From contig NZ_JAABOQ010000005.1 in the NCBI RefSeq assembly GCF_010671565.1, positions 124,001 to 188,000 on the forward strand: a stretch of 64,000 nucleotides of DNA, written 5' to 3'. Position 1 is the stretch's first letter, and each line of letters begins with the position of its first letter. Made by a program: the position numbers and the translations under genes. The DNA comes from Spongiivirga citrea (GTDB taxonomy: Bacteria; Bacteroidota; Bacteroidia; Flavobacteriales; Flavobacteriaceae). The notes under the pieces were generated by a model. It saw nothing but the letters and a program-made list of their open reading frames with translations, searched no databases and had not been told where the DNA came from. This document shows, in pieces, positions 33,710 through 41,416 of the stretch.

Positions 33710-34541
33710 TTATTAAAAAAGTGTTGAGCTTTTTGTAAAACCATTCTGGTTGATCAAACATAATAAAGTGCTTACTATCATTTGCGATCTCAATTTCTTT
33801 ATCATTGAGATTAGTATATTGTTTTTCAAAAGTTGACTTAGTCATTTCAGGATTTGGGAATGATGCACCTAGAATAAGTGTTTTAACTTTTATTTTTTTT
33901 AAATCCTCTCTTAAGTCTAGTTTCAATAAATCGGTATATCCGTATACATAGGTTTTTCTGTCCGCTTTCAATATCCAGTTTACTAAGGTGTCGACCTTTT
34001 CTTTTTTATTAGTCATATTTTGCGCCATAAATGAGGCCGTTTGCTTAAACTGTGCATCCTCCATTGTCAACATATTATTGTTGTACGGACTATCGTATTG
34101 CAAGTTTTCGGCAGGAACTCCGGGCATCATCAATTCTCTCATGCAGGGCAGGGAGTCTACCAAAACGACTCCTTTTATGTTGTCTGGAAGCGCACCAGCG
34201 ATATCAACGGCAAGATTGCCACCCATGCTATGGCCTATCAAGGTAATCTTCGATAATTCATTCTTATTAATGTAGCCAATGATAGCGTCTTTTACCGCGC
34301 TATACCAAGGCATTTCAATTGGAGCTAATCCGTTAAACCCTGCATAAGAAATTAAATGTGATTCGTAATCTTTAGACAAATTTTCTACTGTCTCATTCCA
34401 AACTGAACCTGGTGTAGTAAACCCAGGAAGAAATAAAATTACTTCACCCTTGCCAATTACATCCGAATGGATTGCTGGATTTTGAGGATAAATAAATGCA
34501 GTAAATAGAATGAGAAAAAAGGTAAGTTTTATGTTTTTCAT
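33702..34541 (-). CDS. Alpha/beta hydrolase, exported
   Basis: The 279-residue protein has a signal peptide (about 1-19, ending FIYPQ) and an alpha/beta-hydrolase fold with oxyanion region LFLPGFTTPGSVW, nucleophile elbow GHSMGG (Ser in SMG), VVLVDS and a late His in DSKHFIMFDQPEWF. The substrate is unknown (esterase or lipase-like). It is the first gene of the trio with the ECF sigma and the membrane protein, so its expression or product may be tied to the stress sensed by that sigma factor. Confidence 0.9.
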   Translation of the reverse strand: MKNIKLTFFLILFTAFIYPQNPAIHSDVIGKGEVILFLPGFTTPGSVWNETVENLSKDYESHLISYAGFNGLAPIEMPWYSAVKDAIIGYINKNELSKITLIGHSMGGNLAVDIAGALPDNIKGVVLVDSLPCMRELMMPGVPAENLQYDSPYNNNMLTMEDAQFKQTASFMAQNMTNKKEKVDTLVNWILKADRKTYVYGYTDLLKLDLREDLKKIKVKTLILGASFPNPEMTKSTFEKQYTNLNDKEIEIANDSKHFIMFDQPEWFYKKLNTFLINE

Positions 34542-34601
34542 GATTTAAAATTTACCCTTTGATGCAGTAATTGAAAAATTGTTACACCAGTTTCAAAAAA
34601 A

Positions 34602-35888
34602 TTACTCAGCAACCTTTTCGAGCGCATTAACCAGATAATCAATATCTTTTTTAGTGATATACATAGCAAAGGAAAGTCTCAAAGCATTTAGTCCAAAACC
34701 AGACATCGGCCGGCAATCGATTCCAAATTCATCAAATAGTCGCCTTTTAACATCTCGCACATTTTTACCTACCACTTCTACTACCTGAATCGCAGAAGAA
34801 AGCGAATCGAGTTCTGGAGTTTTTAATTTGAATTTTGTATTATTTTCCACCTTGCTTCTGAAGTATGATTTCAATTCAAATGAACGTTCTGTTATTTTCT
34901 TAGCTCCAATTTCATTATGGAACTTGACCGAAGCCCCTAAGCCAAGAAGTTCAGGTAAATTTCGAGTATTATAATTTTCAAGTCGTCTAATACTCGTATC
35001 GGTATATCCTCGAGCTACCATTAAAGGCTTTAGATGGTGTTGACTTTCTTGTTTTGCATAAAAAACACCAATTCCTTTAGGTGCAAATAACCATTTGTGT
35101 GCGCTAGCCGTATAAAAATCACAGCCTAGATCATGAAGATCGATTGTGAACATACCTGCAGATTGGGCTCCGTCTACGGCTACCAAAATACCGTTTTTAT
35201 GAGCGAGTTTTGAAACTTCTTTTACTGGAAGAATCATTCCATTGGTATTTACAATATGACACATGGAGATAACCTTGGTTCGCGGGCTAATGGCCTTCTT
35301 AAAAACCGCTACAACTTCATCAATGCTTTTAGGAAGACTTGGAAGGGTAGGACGTATAAGTTTGATGCCTTTAGTTTCTTGCCATACCTCCCAAGGAATG
35401 GTCCCACTTGCATGCTCGTGATCTGCAAGAATCACTTCGTCACCAGCTTTTAAATCAAAACTCCGTGCGATGAGGTTCATGCCTTCAGTTGTATTATGTG
35501 TGAGCGCAATTTCTTCTTCAGAAACTGAAAACAAGTCGGCTACCTGCTTGCGAGTGATCTCTTTTTCATCATTCCAGCCACCCCACATATACTTGGACGG
35601 AAAACCATCCAAGGTTTCGCGAAATGTGTTGGTCGCTTGCTGAATAGGAATTGAAGAAGATCCTAATGAGGCATTATTAAAATAATACAAGCCATCTGCA
35701 AATTTAAACTGCTTTTTGATTGCCTTCCAAAATGCCTCTTCATCGGTATAGGTTGTATCAAATACTTGCTTGAATGAGGTCTCAAAATTTTCGTTGATCG
35801 AAGCAAATGCTAAACTAGGTAGCGCAACTGAAGCCGCAGCACCAGAAGTTAGTGATTGTATAAACTTTCTTCTGCTTTGGCTTTTCAT
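34602..35888 (-). CDS. Class V aminotransferase-fold PLP enzyme with Tat signal
   Basis: The 428-residue protein begins MKSQSRRKFIQSLTSGAAA, a twin-arginine signal, then a class V aminotransferase fold: ALTHNTTEGMNLIA, ILVAVDGAQSAGMF (Asp for PLP) and the PLP lysine in TASAHKWLFAPKG. Its C-terminal GLNALRLSFAMY matches the substrate Arg site. Isopenicillin N epimerase-like members are closest in layout. The substrate is unknown, and export of a PLP enzyme fits the Tat route. It starts 13 bases after the terC-like gene. Confidence 0.9.
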   Translation of the reverse strand: MKSQSRRKFIQSLTSGAAASVALPSLAFASINENFETSFKQVFDTTYTDEEAFWKAIKKQFKFADGLYYFNNASLGSSSIPIQQATNTFRETLDGFPSKYMWGGWNDEKEITRKQVADLFSVSEEEIALTHNTTEGMNLIARSFDLKAGDEVILADHEHASGTIPWEVWQETKGIKLIRPTLPSLPKSIDEVVAVFKKAISPRTKVISMCHIVNTNGMILPVKEVSKLAHKNGILVAVDGAQSAGMFTIDLHDLGCDFYTASAHKWLFAPKGIGVFYAKQESQHHLKPLMVARGYTDTSIRRLENYNTRNLPELLGLGASVKFHNEIGAKKITERSFELKSYFRSKVENNTKFKLKTPELDSLSSAIQVVEVVGKNVRDVKRRLFDEFGIDCRPMSGFGLNALRLSFAMYITKKDIDYLVNALEKVAE

Positions 35889-35901
35889 AAAATGAGATTT
35901 T

Positions 35902-36732
35902 TTAGTTATCGCTTTCTATCTTTTCTAAGATAGCTTCTTCTTTTGCTTTTTGAGCGAGTAAATTCTTTTGATATCTACCTTGAACAATATCAACAATTAC
36001 CAAGACAATAATCACAAAGTAGAAGGTAGTTTTGCTCATTGGTTCAATTGGGTTTCCGAAGATTTTTATGTGCGCTAAATGACCGCCTTCCGATAATAAC
36101 ATGATTCCAACGATAAATAAAATGAAAAGCCCGAGAACCTCATACATTCTATTTTTCTGTAAAAAGTTGGCGACTTTATCTGCTAAAACAATCATTAATA
36201 CACCTCCTGCAATAATAGCGATACTCATTAGTATAAGTTGAGGTGTGTAATCCATATGGCTAGTTAACGCCATCGCGCTTAAAATAGAATCAAAAGAGAA
36301 GACTAAGTTCATAATAACGATCCAAACAATGATCATCGTTTCTGATCGCTTTTTTGATTTGTCTTCGACTTCATGTTCGTGCATAAGCATCATATGCCAT
36401 ATCTCTTTTATTGCGGTATATATAATAAAAACACCACCAATGAGTACAATTATACTATGTACATTAAATTCAAACTCGAGCAAGCCTTCTTGATGCAAGC
36501 TTGCAAAAGGATTTTGAAAGTATTGAATTAGCGACATCAACACAAATAGCAATACAATACGAAGTATAATTGCAAGACCAACTCCCATTTTACGAACAAA
36601 ACTCTGACGTGAAGGATCGGCTTTTTTAGATTCTAATGAGATGTAAAGTAGGTTGTCAAAACCCAGAACTGCTTGAAGCAAAATAAGCATGAATAGGGTA
36701 AAGAATGCATCGGCGGTTAGTAGTTGGTCCAT
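35902..36732 (-). CDS. TerC-family membrane protein
   Basis: The 276-residue protein has about seven membrane helices and the two TerC motifs with buried acidic residues: LLQAVLGFDNLLYISLES near the start and VIMNLVFSFDSILSAMALT in the middle. TerC proteins are linked to metal (Mn2+, Ca2+) export or membrane-protein metallation, and some to tellurite resistance; which applies here is not known. The charged C-terminus is in the cytoplasm. It is upstream of the Tat-exported aminotransferase in a likely operon. Confidence 0.92.
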   Translation of the reverse strand: MDQLLTADAFFTLFMLILLQAVLGFDNLLYISLESKKADPSRQSFVRKMGVGLAIILRIVLLFVLMSLIQYFQNPFASLHQEGLLEFEFNVHSIIVLIGGVFIIYTAIKEIWHMMLMHEHEVEDKSKKRSETMIIVWIVIMNLVFSFDSILSAMALTSHMDYTPQLILMSIAIIAGGVLMIVLADKVANFLQKNRMYEVLGLFILFIVGIMLLSEGGHLAHIKIFGNPIEPMSKTTFYFVIIVLVIVDIVQGRYQKNLLAQKAKEEAILEKIESDN

Positions 36733-36788
36733 ATTTGGTAAAGTAGTTTATAGGTTTAAAAATAGAATATTTAGGTAAAACCAAAAAT

Positions 36789-36821
36789 AAACAAGCTGAG
36801 ATTAATAATCTCAGCTTGTTT
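36789..36821 (-). terminator. Intrinsic terminator after the LRR/lipoprotein operon
   Basis: AAACAAGCTGAGATT (36789-36803) and AATCTCAGCTTGTTT (36807-36821) form a perfect 15-bp hairpin with a 3-base loop. It lies 44 bases past the stop codon of the minus-strand lipoprotein gene and before the terC-like gene. The perfect stem and A/T ends fit a terminator for either strand. Confidence 0.8.
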
Positions 36822-36864
36822 TATGTAAGATCGTTTTTAGCTGATCTTTTTCGTTAATTCAGTT

Positions 36865-37554
36865 CTAATTTTTAAAATTGAATTGCTTTTTGCTGTTGGA
36901 TGAATTACCATGTTGGTCTTTCGTTACCACATTTAGATAATAAATGGTATCGTAGTTAATAGCTTGATTATCTATTCTAGTTGAAGTGGTATTTTCAAGA
37001 ATTGCACTTGGTTCTGGAGTGGTCCCTAGCATGATATCATAATTTTCAATATCATTATCAATATCAGATCCAACCCATACGATATTAATGGTTCCGTCCA
37101 TATTATCTTCTAAAGTAATACTTGCAGGAAACGGAGTGTGATTACTTTCTGTAATTCCTTCAGAATAAAAATTGAAGTCGGTATTACCCGCTTTTGTCTT
37201 ATCTTCTCTAATAGCAGAAACATTCCAAGTAAATTGTGTTCCCTTAGGGACTGTTAAAGGGGCTGAAGTGCTAGTAGTAGTCGCCTCGAATTTTTGCCCT
37301 GTATCTTGGGTAACCTCTATTTTGTAAGATGTTGCGTTGCTTGATGACCCCCATCGAAAAACAATAGTAATCATGTCGGTTCCTACATCTTCACCTTCAG
37401 TGCAAACTTCATTATTTTCTGGAAATACTAATGAAAAAGCTCCTAGTTCCAATTCCGCTGGAGGTGTTGGAGGAGGAGGTGAGTCATCTCCACCGCCGCC
37501 GCATGAAGTTGTAAATAAGAGTGCCGCTGCTATAATTAAATTTAATAGTTTCAT
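36865..37554 (-). CDS. Lipoprotein with fibronectin-III-like domains
   Basis: The 229-residue protein has a lipoprotein signal (AALLFTTSCGGGG, Cys18), a Gly/Pro linker (GGGGDDSPPPPTPP) and two beta-sandwich domains of fibronectin-III type (about 40-130 and 138-228: SSNATSYKIEVTQDTG, DNDIENYDIMLGTTPEPS, YDTIYYLNVVTKDQHGN). It is likely a surface lipoprotein. Its ATG overlaps the TGA of the large LRR gene by four bases, so the two are translated together and may work together on the cell surface. Confidence 0.8.
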   Translation of the reverse strand: MKLLNLIIAAALLFTTSCGGGGDDSPPPPTPPAELELGAFSLVFPENNEVCTEGEDVGTDMITIVFRWGSSSNATSYKIEVTQDTGQKFEATTTSTSAPLTVPKGTQFTWNVSAIREDKTKAGNTDFNFYSEGITESNHTPFPASITLEDNMDGTINIVWVGSDIDNDIENYDIMLGTTPEPSAILENTTSTRIDNQAINYDTIYYLNVVTKDQHGNSSNSKKQFNFKN

Positions 37555-40500
37555 TTTTTGTAGATTTTAGTATTCAAGATTTGGGTTTCTGTTTGAACGC
37601 TTATGATGTAAACACCGACAGCTAAATTTCGCATCGGCAGTTGGTTATCTGTAAGTTGATTTTTAGTTGTTGTTAAAACGACATTACCAGTAAGATCGGT
37701 TACGATAATATTAGCAGTTTCGAAATTGTTCATGCCAACTAGGTAAACAAAGTCAGTAACAGGGTTCGGATAGAAACGCATATCATTAATCAATATTGAT
37801 TCTTCATAAATACCTTGACAAACTTTATCCGTTTTAATCGTAATGTCATTTTTACCATCTTGAAGTGATAATGCTATTTTATTCAATCCAGTGTTATCAA
37901 AATTAAACTCGGTTGTTTTATTGTTGACAGTTACTTCGTAATATGCACTTCCTGATACTGGAATTATAGCCTTTTTAGTTTTAGTATCTACTGTTGCTTT
38001 ACCCGTAACAAGATCTTCTGGGGTGAGTACAATGGCATTAAAACACTGTTCGAAATTTGGGAATTCAGGAATCTTAATACAAACAATATATGTTCCAGCG
38101 GCTAGACTATCTATAAATAAATCAGCCGTACTGTTTACATTATCAAAAGTTTGATTAAAAGTTGCACTAGAAACCGTAATGGTATAAGTAAAATCTTTTT
38201 CCAATAAAACTTGTAGTTCGCCGTTTGCAGTTTCAACGCAAGATGTGCTAGTTGCAACGACACGAATATCGTTCTGACTTAAATTAAGTAATGCTTCGTC
38301 TGAACAACCAGTTGCATTCACAATGCTTCCGGGAGTTGTATTCGGGCATTCATCAAGATTGTTAGTAACACCATCATTGTCATCATCCAGTTGGCTTTCT
38401 GAGCATCCGTTAGCATTTACGGTTTCTCCATTCGGCGTATTAGCGCATAGGTCAAGATTGTTAGTAACACCATCATTGTCATCATCCAGTTGACTTTCTG
38501 AGCATCCATCTGCATTTACAGCTTCTCCATCTGGTGTATTGTCACATAGGTCAAGATTATTAAACACTCCATCATTATCATCATCTAATTGACTTTCTGA
38601 GCATCCATCTGCATTTACAGTTTCCCCATCTGGTGTATTGGCGCATAGGTCAAGACTATTAAACACCCCATCATTATCATCATCTAATTGACTTTGTGAA
38701 CAGCCATCGGTATTTACAGTTTCTCCATCTGGCGTATTTGGACATAGGTCAAGACTATTAAACACTCCATCATTATCATCATCTAATTGACTTTGTGAAC
38801 AGCCATCGGTATTTACAGTTTCTCCATCTGGCGTATTTGGACATAGGTCAAGATTATTAAATACTCCATCATTATCATCATCCAATTGACTTTGTGAACA
38901 TCCATTGGCATTTACTGTTTCTCCATTTGGAGTATTTAAACATAAATCGACATCATCATTTACCCCATCATTGTCTCCATCAAGAGGAGTTACAGCCAAA
39001 GTAGTCTGCCTTTTAAGTAAAGAGAGATCGGTAATAATTGTATTTGTCACAAGGCAATCGTAGATTCCGGCATCTGTTATTGCCACATTGTTAATGGTAT
39101 ATGTTCTGTTTGTAGCTCCAACTATATTAATACCGTCTTTACGCCACTGGTATATGTTGTTAGGGCTTTGAGTCGCTTCAACCGTAAAGGTAACTGGGTC
39201 CTCTTCAGTTACAGTTAATGTTTGTTCTAAATCAATGTCTGCTTGGGGCTGGTAGGTAAACCTAGTGGTAATTGAAGTCTGATATGAACTAAATTCATTT
39301 TCAAAATCATCAAAAACAAATTGATTATCCTGAAATGTGAATTCTGTAAGGTTTGCCAAACCGGTTAGATTTGGTACTGGACCAGATAAATTCTTATTTT
39401 CCCTCAATTCAAGTCTTACGAGATTAGTAAATGTGCTTATGAAATCAGGAATTTGACCACTTAAGTTGTTCCTAGCTAGGGTTAGGAATAGCAATGATGT
39501 TAAATTGGAATAGGAAGCAGGTATTTCTCCCTCAATATCGGTTCCAAAAACTGTGAGTTGGGTAAGATTTGTTAGATTCCCAATTGAACTTGGTAATACA
39601 CCTGTTAGGTTTAAGTTACTTAATCTCAGTTGTGTTAAATTAGTAAGAAGTGCTATTTCATCTGGAATACTGCCAGTTATATTGTTTCCTGAGATTGATA
39701 ATATTGTCAAATTAGAAAGGCCAGCTATCTCCGGAGGGATAGTTCCAGTAAGTCTGTTAATGTCAAGTGTTAACTCCTCCAAGTTAATAAGTTGAAGTGC
39801 GTTTAATGGGAATGCACCTTCTGATGAAAGGTCAACACGTTGTAAATACAGTGTCCTTAAATTTGTTAATGCAGATAAGTCATCTGGTAGATCTAAGGTT
39901 AAAATTGGTGTCGATGACCCGCTGATGAAAATTCGATTAAGCGATGTAATCGTAAAAAGACAACTCGGAATAGCTCCAGAGAACTCAACTTGGCTAATGC
40001 TGATATCTTCAAGCTTCGTTAAATTGCATATAGATGTAGGGATGCTTCCGGTAAGATTACTTTCTAGACCGCCAAAAAAACTAAGTTTTACTAATTCGGT
40101 CAGGTTTCCTATTTCATCAGCTAAAGTACCATTTAGTTTTCTTTGATTAAGCACTAATTCAGTAACTCGGCCACTAACAGCATCAACAGTTACACCTTCC
40201 CAAGTTGAAATATCTGCGGATAAATCCCAAGGATTAGTCCAGTTTGGACCATCGGCAGCATTATAAATAGCAATCAACGAATTTCTATCGGTTACTGGAA
40301 CAGTAACATTTAAAGTAATATCATTTCTAACTAAGGTTAGGTTAGGTACTTCAGTATTTTTTATCTCACAGTAGTAAACTCCTTCATCTGTTAGGTCAGC
40401 TGCAGTTACTTGATAAGTCGAGTTGGTAGCTCCGGATATTGGGCTATTATTTTTAAACCATTGATAGGTGTTATTTGTACTTATTAATCCTGTAATAGCG

Positions 40501-41273
40501 AAAGTTGTGTTTTCACCCTCAAGAATACTTACGGTATCAACAGTATTAATTTTATTTTGGGTTTGATAAGTTAGATTGGAAACATTACCTTCTAATACTT
40601 CAGCAATATTGTCAAAGCCAGATGATACTCTTTCAAAAACTGAAAAATAAATATTGTTATTGCTAATGTCTAGAGTGTTAATTCTAAACAAGCTAATATT
40701 TGTGTAATCGGGTAAATCAGTAAGTAGATTATTAGATACAAATACACTTCCAACATTTGGAATTGAACTGCCTATTTCTTCGGGAAGTTTACCTGTTAGT
40801 TGGTTAAAACTTAGGTCGATTTCAACAAAATGAGGGTCGGGTGAAGTAAAAAGCGCTATGGGGATATCACCACTTAGATCGTTATTCTGAAGATATAAAT
40901 AGTTTAAATCTTCAGCACCTCCTAATGCGCCAGGGATTGCACCTGTAATTGAATTATTAGAAAGATCAAGGGTGTTTAAATCCTTAAGATTGCCCAATTC
41001 TATTGGAAGCGTGCCAACCAAGTTATTGTTGGGGAGATTTATTTCGTCAACATGACGCTCAGCTGGTCCACCGCCACCTGGAAAATAAACCGCCGTCACA
41101 ACGCCAAACCAGTTTGTTGGTGAGTCGGTAAGATCCCATGTATTTGTCCAATTCGGACCGTTAGTGGCATTATAAAATGCTATTAGCGCACTTTTATCAC
41201 TTTCCGAAATTTCTTGAGCTTTTACACCAACAAAGGTGCATAACATGAATAGAAGGAGTAGATTCCTTTTCAT
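37551..41273 (-). CDS. Large secreted LRR/Ig/thrombospondin-3 protein with T9SS sorting domain
   Basis: The 1240-residue protein has a signal peptide (1-19) and plant-type leucine-rich repeats in two blocks (about 70-220 and 370-670), each opened by a WxxxxxxxxW cap (NGPNWTNTWDLTD, DGPNWTNPWDLSA). Each block is followed by an Ig-like domain (about 235-325 and 680-765; ENTTFAITGL... GVYYCEI, then ...GIYDCLV). Seven thrombospondin type-3-like Ca2+-binding repeats (about 765-990) and a type IX secretion C-terminal domain (about 1165-1240: FYPNPVTDFVYL..., LAVGVYIISV) complete it. It is probably exported by T9SS and bound to the surface as an adhesin, its TSP3 spacer stiffened by Ca2+. Confidence 0.93.
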   Translation of the reverse strand: MKRNLLLLFMLCTFVGVKAQEISESDKSALIAFYNATNGPNWTNTWDLTDSPTNWFGVVTAVYFPGGGGPAERHVDEINLPNNNLVGTLPIELGNLKDLNTLDLSNNSITGAIPGALGGAEDLNYLYLQNNDLSGDIPIALFTSPDPHFVEIDLSFNQLTGKLPEEIGSSIPNVGSVFVSNNLLTDLPDYTNISLFRINTLDISNNNIYFSVFERVSSGFDNIAEVLEGNVSNLTYQTQNKINTVDTVSILEGENTTFAITGLISTNNTYQWFKNNSPISGATNSTYQVTAADLTDEGVYYCEIKNTEVPNLTLVRNDITLNVTVPVTDRNSLIAIYNAADGPNWTNPWDLSADISTWEGVTVDAVSGRVTELVLNQRKLNGTLADEIGNLTELVKLSFFGGLESNLTGSIPTSICNLTKLEDISISQVEFSGAIPSCLFTITSLNRIFISGSSTPILTLDLPDDLSALTNLRTLYLQRVDLSSEGAFPLNALQLINLEELTLDINRLTGTIPPEIAGLSNLTILSISGNNITGSIPDEIALLTNLTQLRLSNLNLTGVLPSSIGNLTNLTQLTVFGTDIEGEIPASYSNLTSLLFLTLARNNLSGQIPDFISTFTNLVRLELRENKNLSGPVPNLTGLANLTEFTFQDNQFVFDDFENEFSSYQTSITTRFTYQPQADIDLEQTLTVTEEDPVTFTVEATQSPNNIYQWRKDGINIVGATNRTYTINNVAITDAGIYDCLVTNTIITDLSLLKRQTTLAVTPLDGDNDGVNDDVDLCLNTPNGETVNANGCSQSQLDDDNDGVFNNLDLCPNTPDGETVNTDGCSQSQLDDDNDGVFNSLDLCPNTPDGETVNTDGCSQSQLDDDNDGVFNSLDLCANTPDGETVNADGCSESQLDDDNDGVFNNLDLCDNTPDGEAVNADGCSESQLDDDNDGVTNNLDLCANTPNGETVNANGCSESQLDDDNDGVTNNLDECPNTTPGSIVNATGCSDEALLNLSQNDIRVVATSTSCVETANGELQVLLEKDFTYTITVSSATFNQTFDNVNSTADLFIDSLAAGTYIVCIKIPEFPNFEQCFNAIVLTPEDLVTGKATVDTKTKKAIIPVSGSAYYEVTVNNKTTEFNFDNTGLNKIALSLQDGKNDITIKTDKVCQGIYEESILINDMRFYPNPVTDFVYLVGMNNFETANIIVTDLTGNVVLTTTKNQLTDNQLPMRNLAVGVYIISVQTETQILNTKIYKK
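38292..38985 (-). repeat. Seven 99-bp tandem repeats encoding thrombospondin-3-like units
   Basis: Seven head-to-tail units of 33 codons each encode D-x-D-x-D-G-V-x-(N/D)-x-x-D-x-C-x-N-T ... G-C-S, with Asp loops for calcium and two Cys per unit. At DNA level two neighbouring units (from about 38671 and 38770) differ at only two positions by eye. The outer units are more diverged, so the inner ones were probably copied by recombination. Confidence 0.9.
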
Positions 41274-41416
41274 AGGTAAGGGGGTTTAGATTTAGTTGCG
41301 GCAAATATGTAGAAAATATATATAAGAATGTTCGAAAAAGGATGAATTACTAATATTTTAGATATAATTAACATGGTTTTCAGGCAATACCTATAGTAAT
41401 GAGGTTATTTGGAAAC

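Noticed and set aside
33988-34275. Three plus-strand frames within the hydrolase gene
   Set aside because: They overlap a well-supported alpha/beta hydrolase with catalytic motifs, and none has a signal or domain.
38292-38985. Non-coding satellite repeat
   Set aside because: The 99-bp period is in frame with the large LRR gene and encodes a clear calcium-binding repeat.
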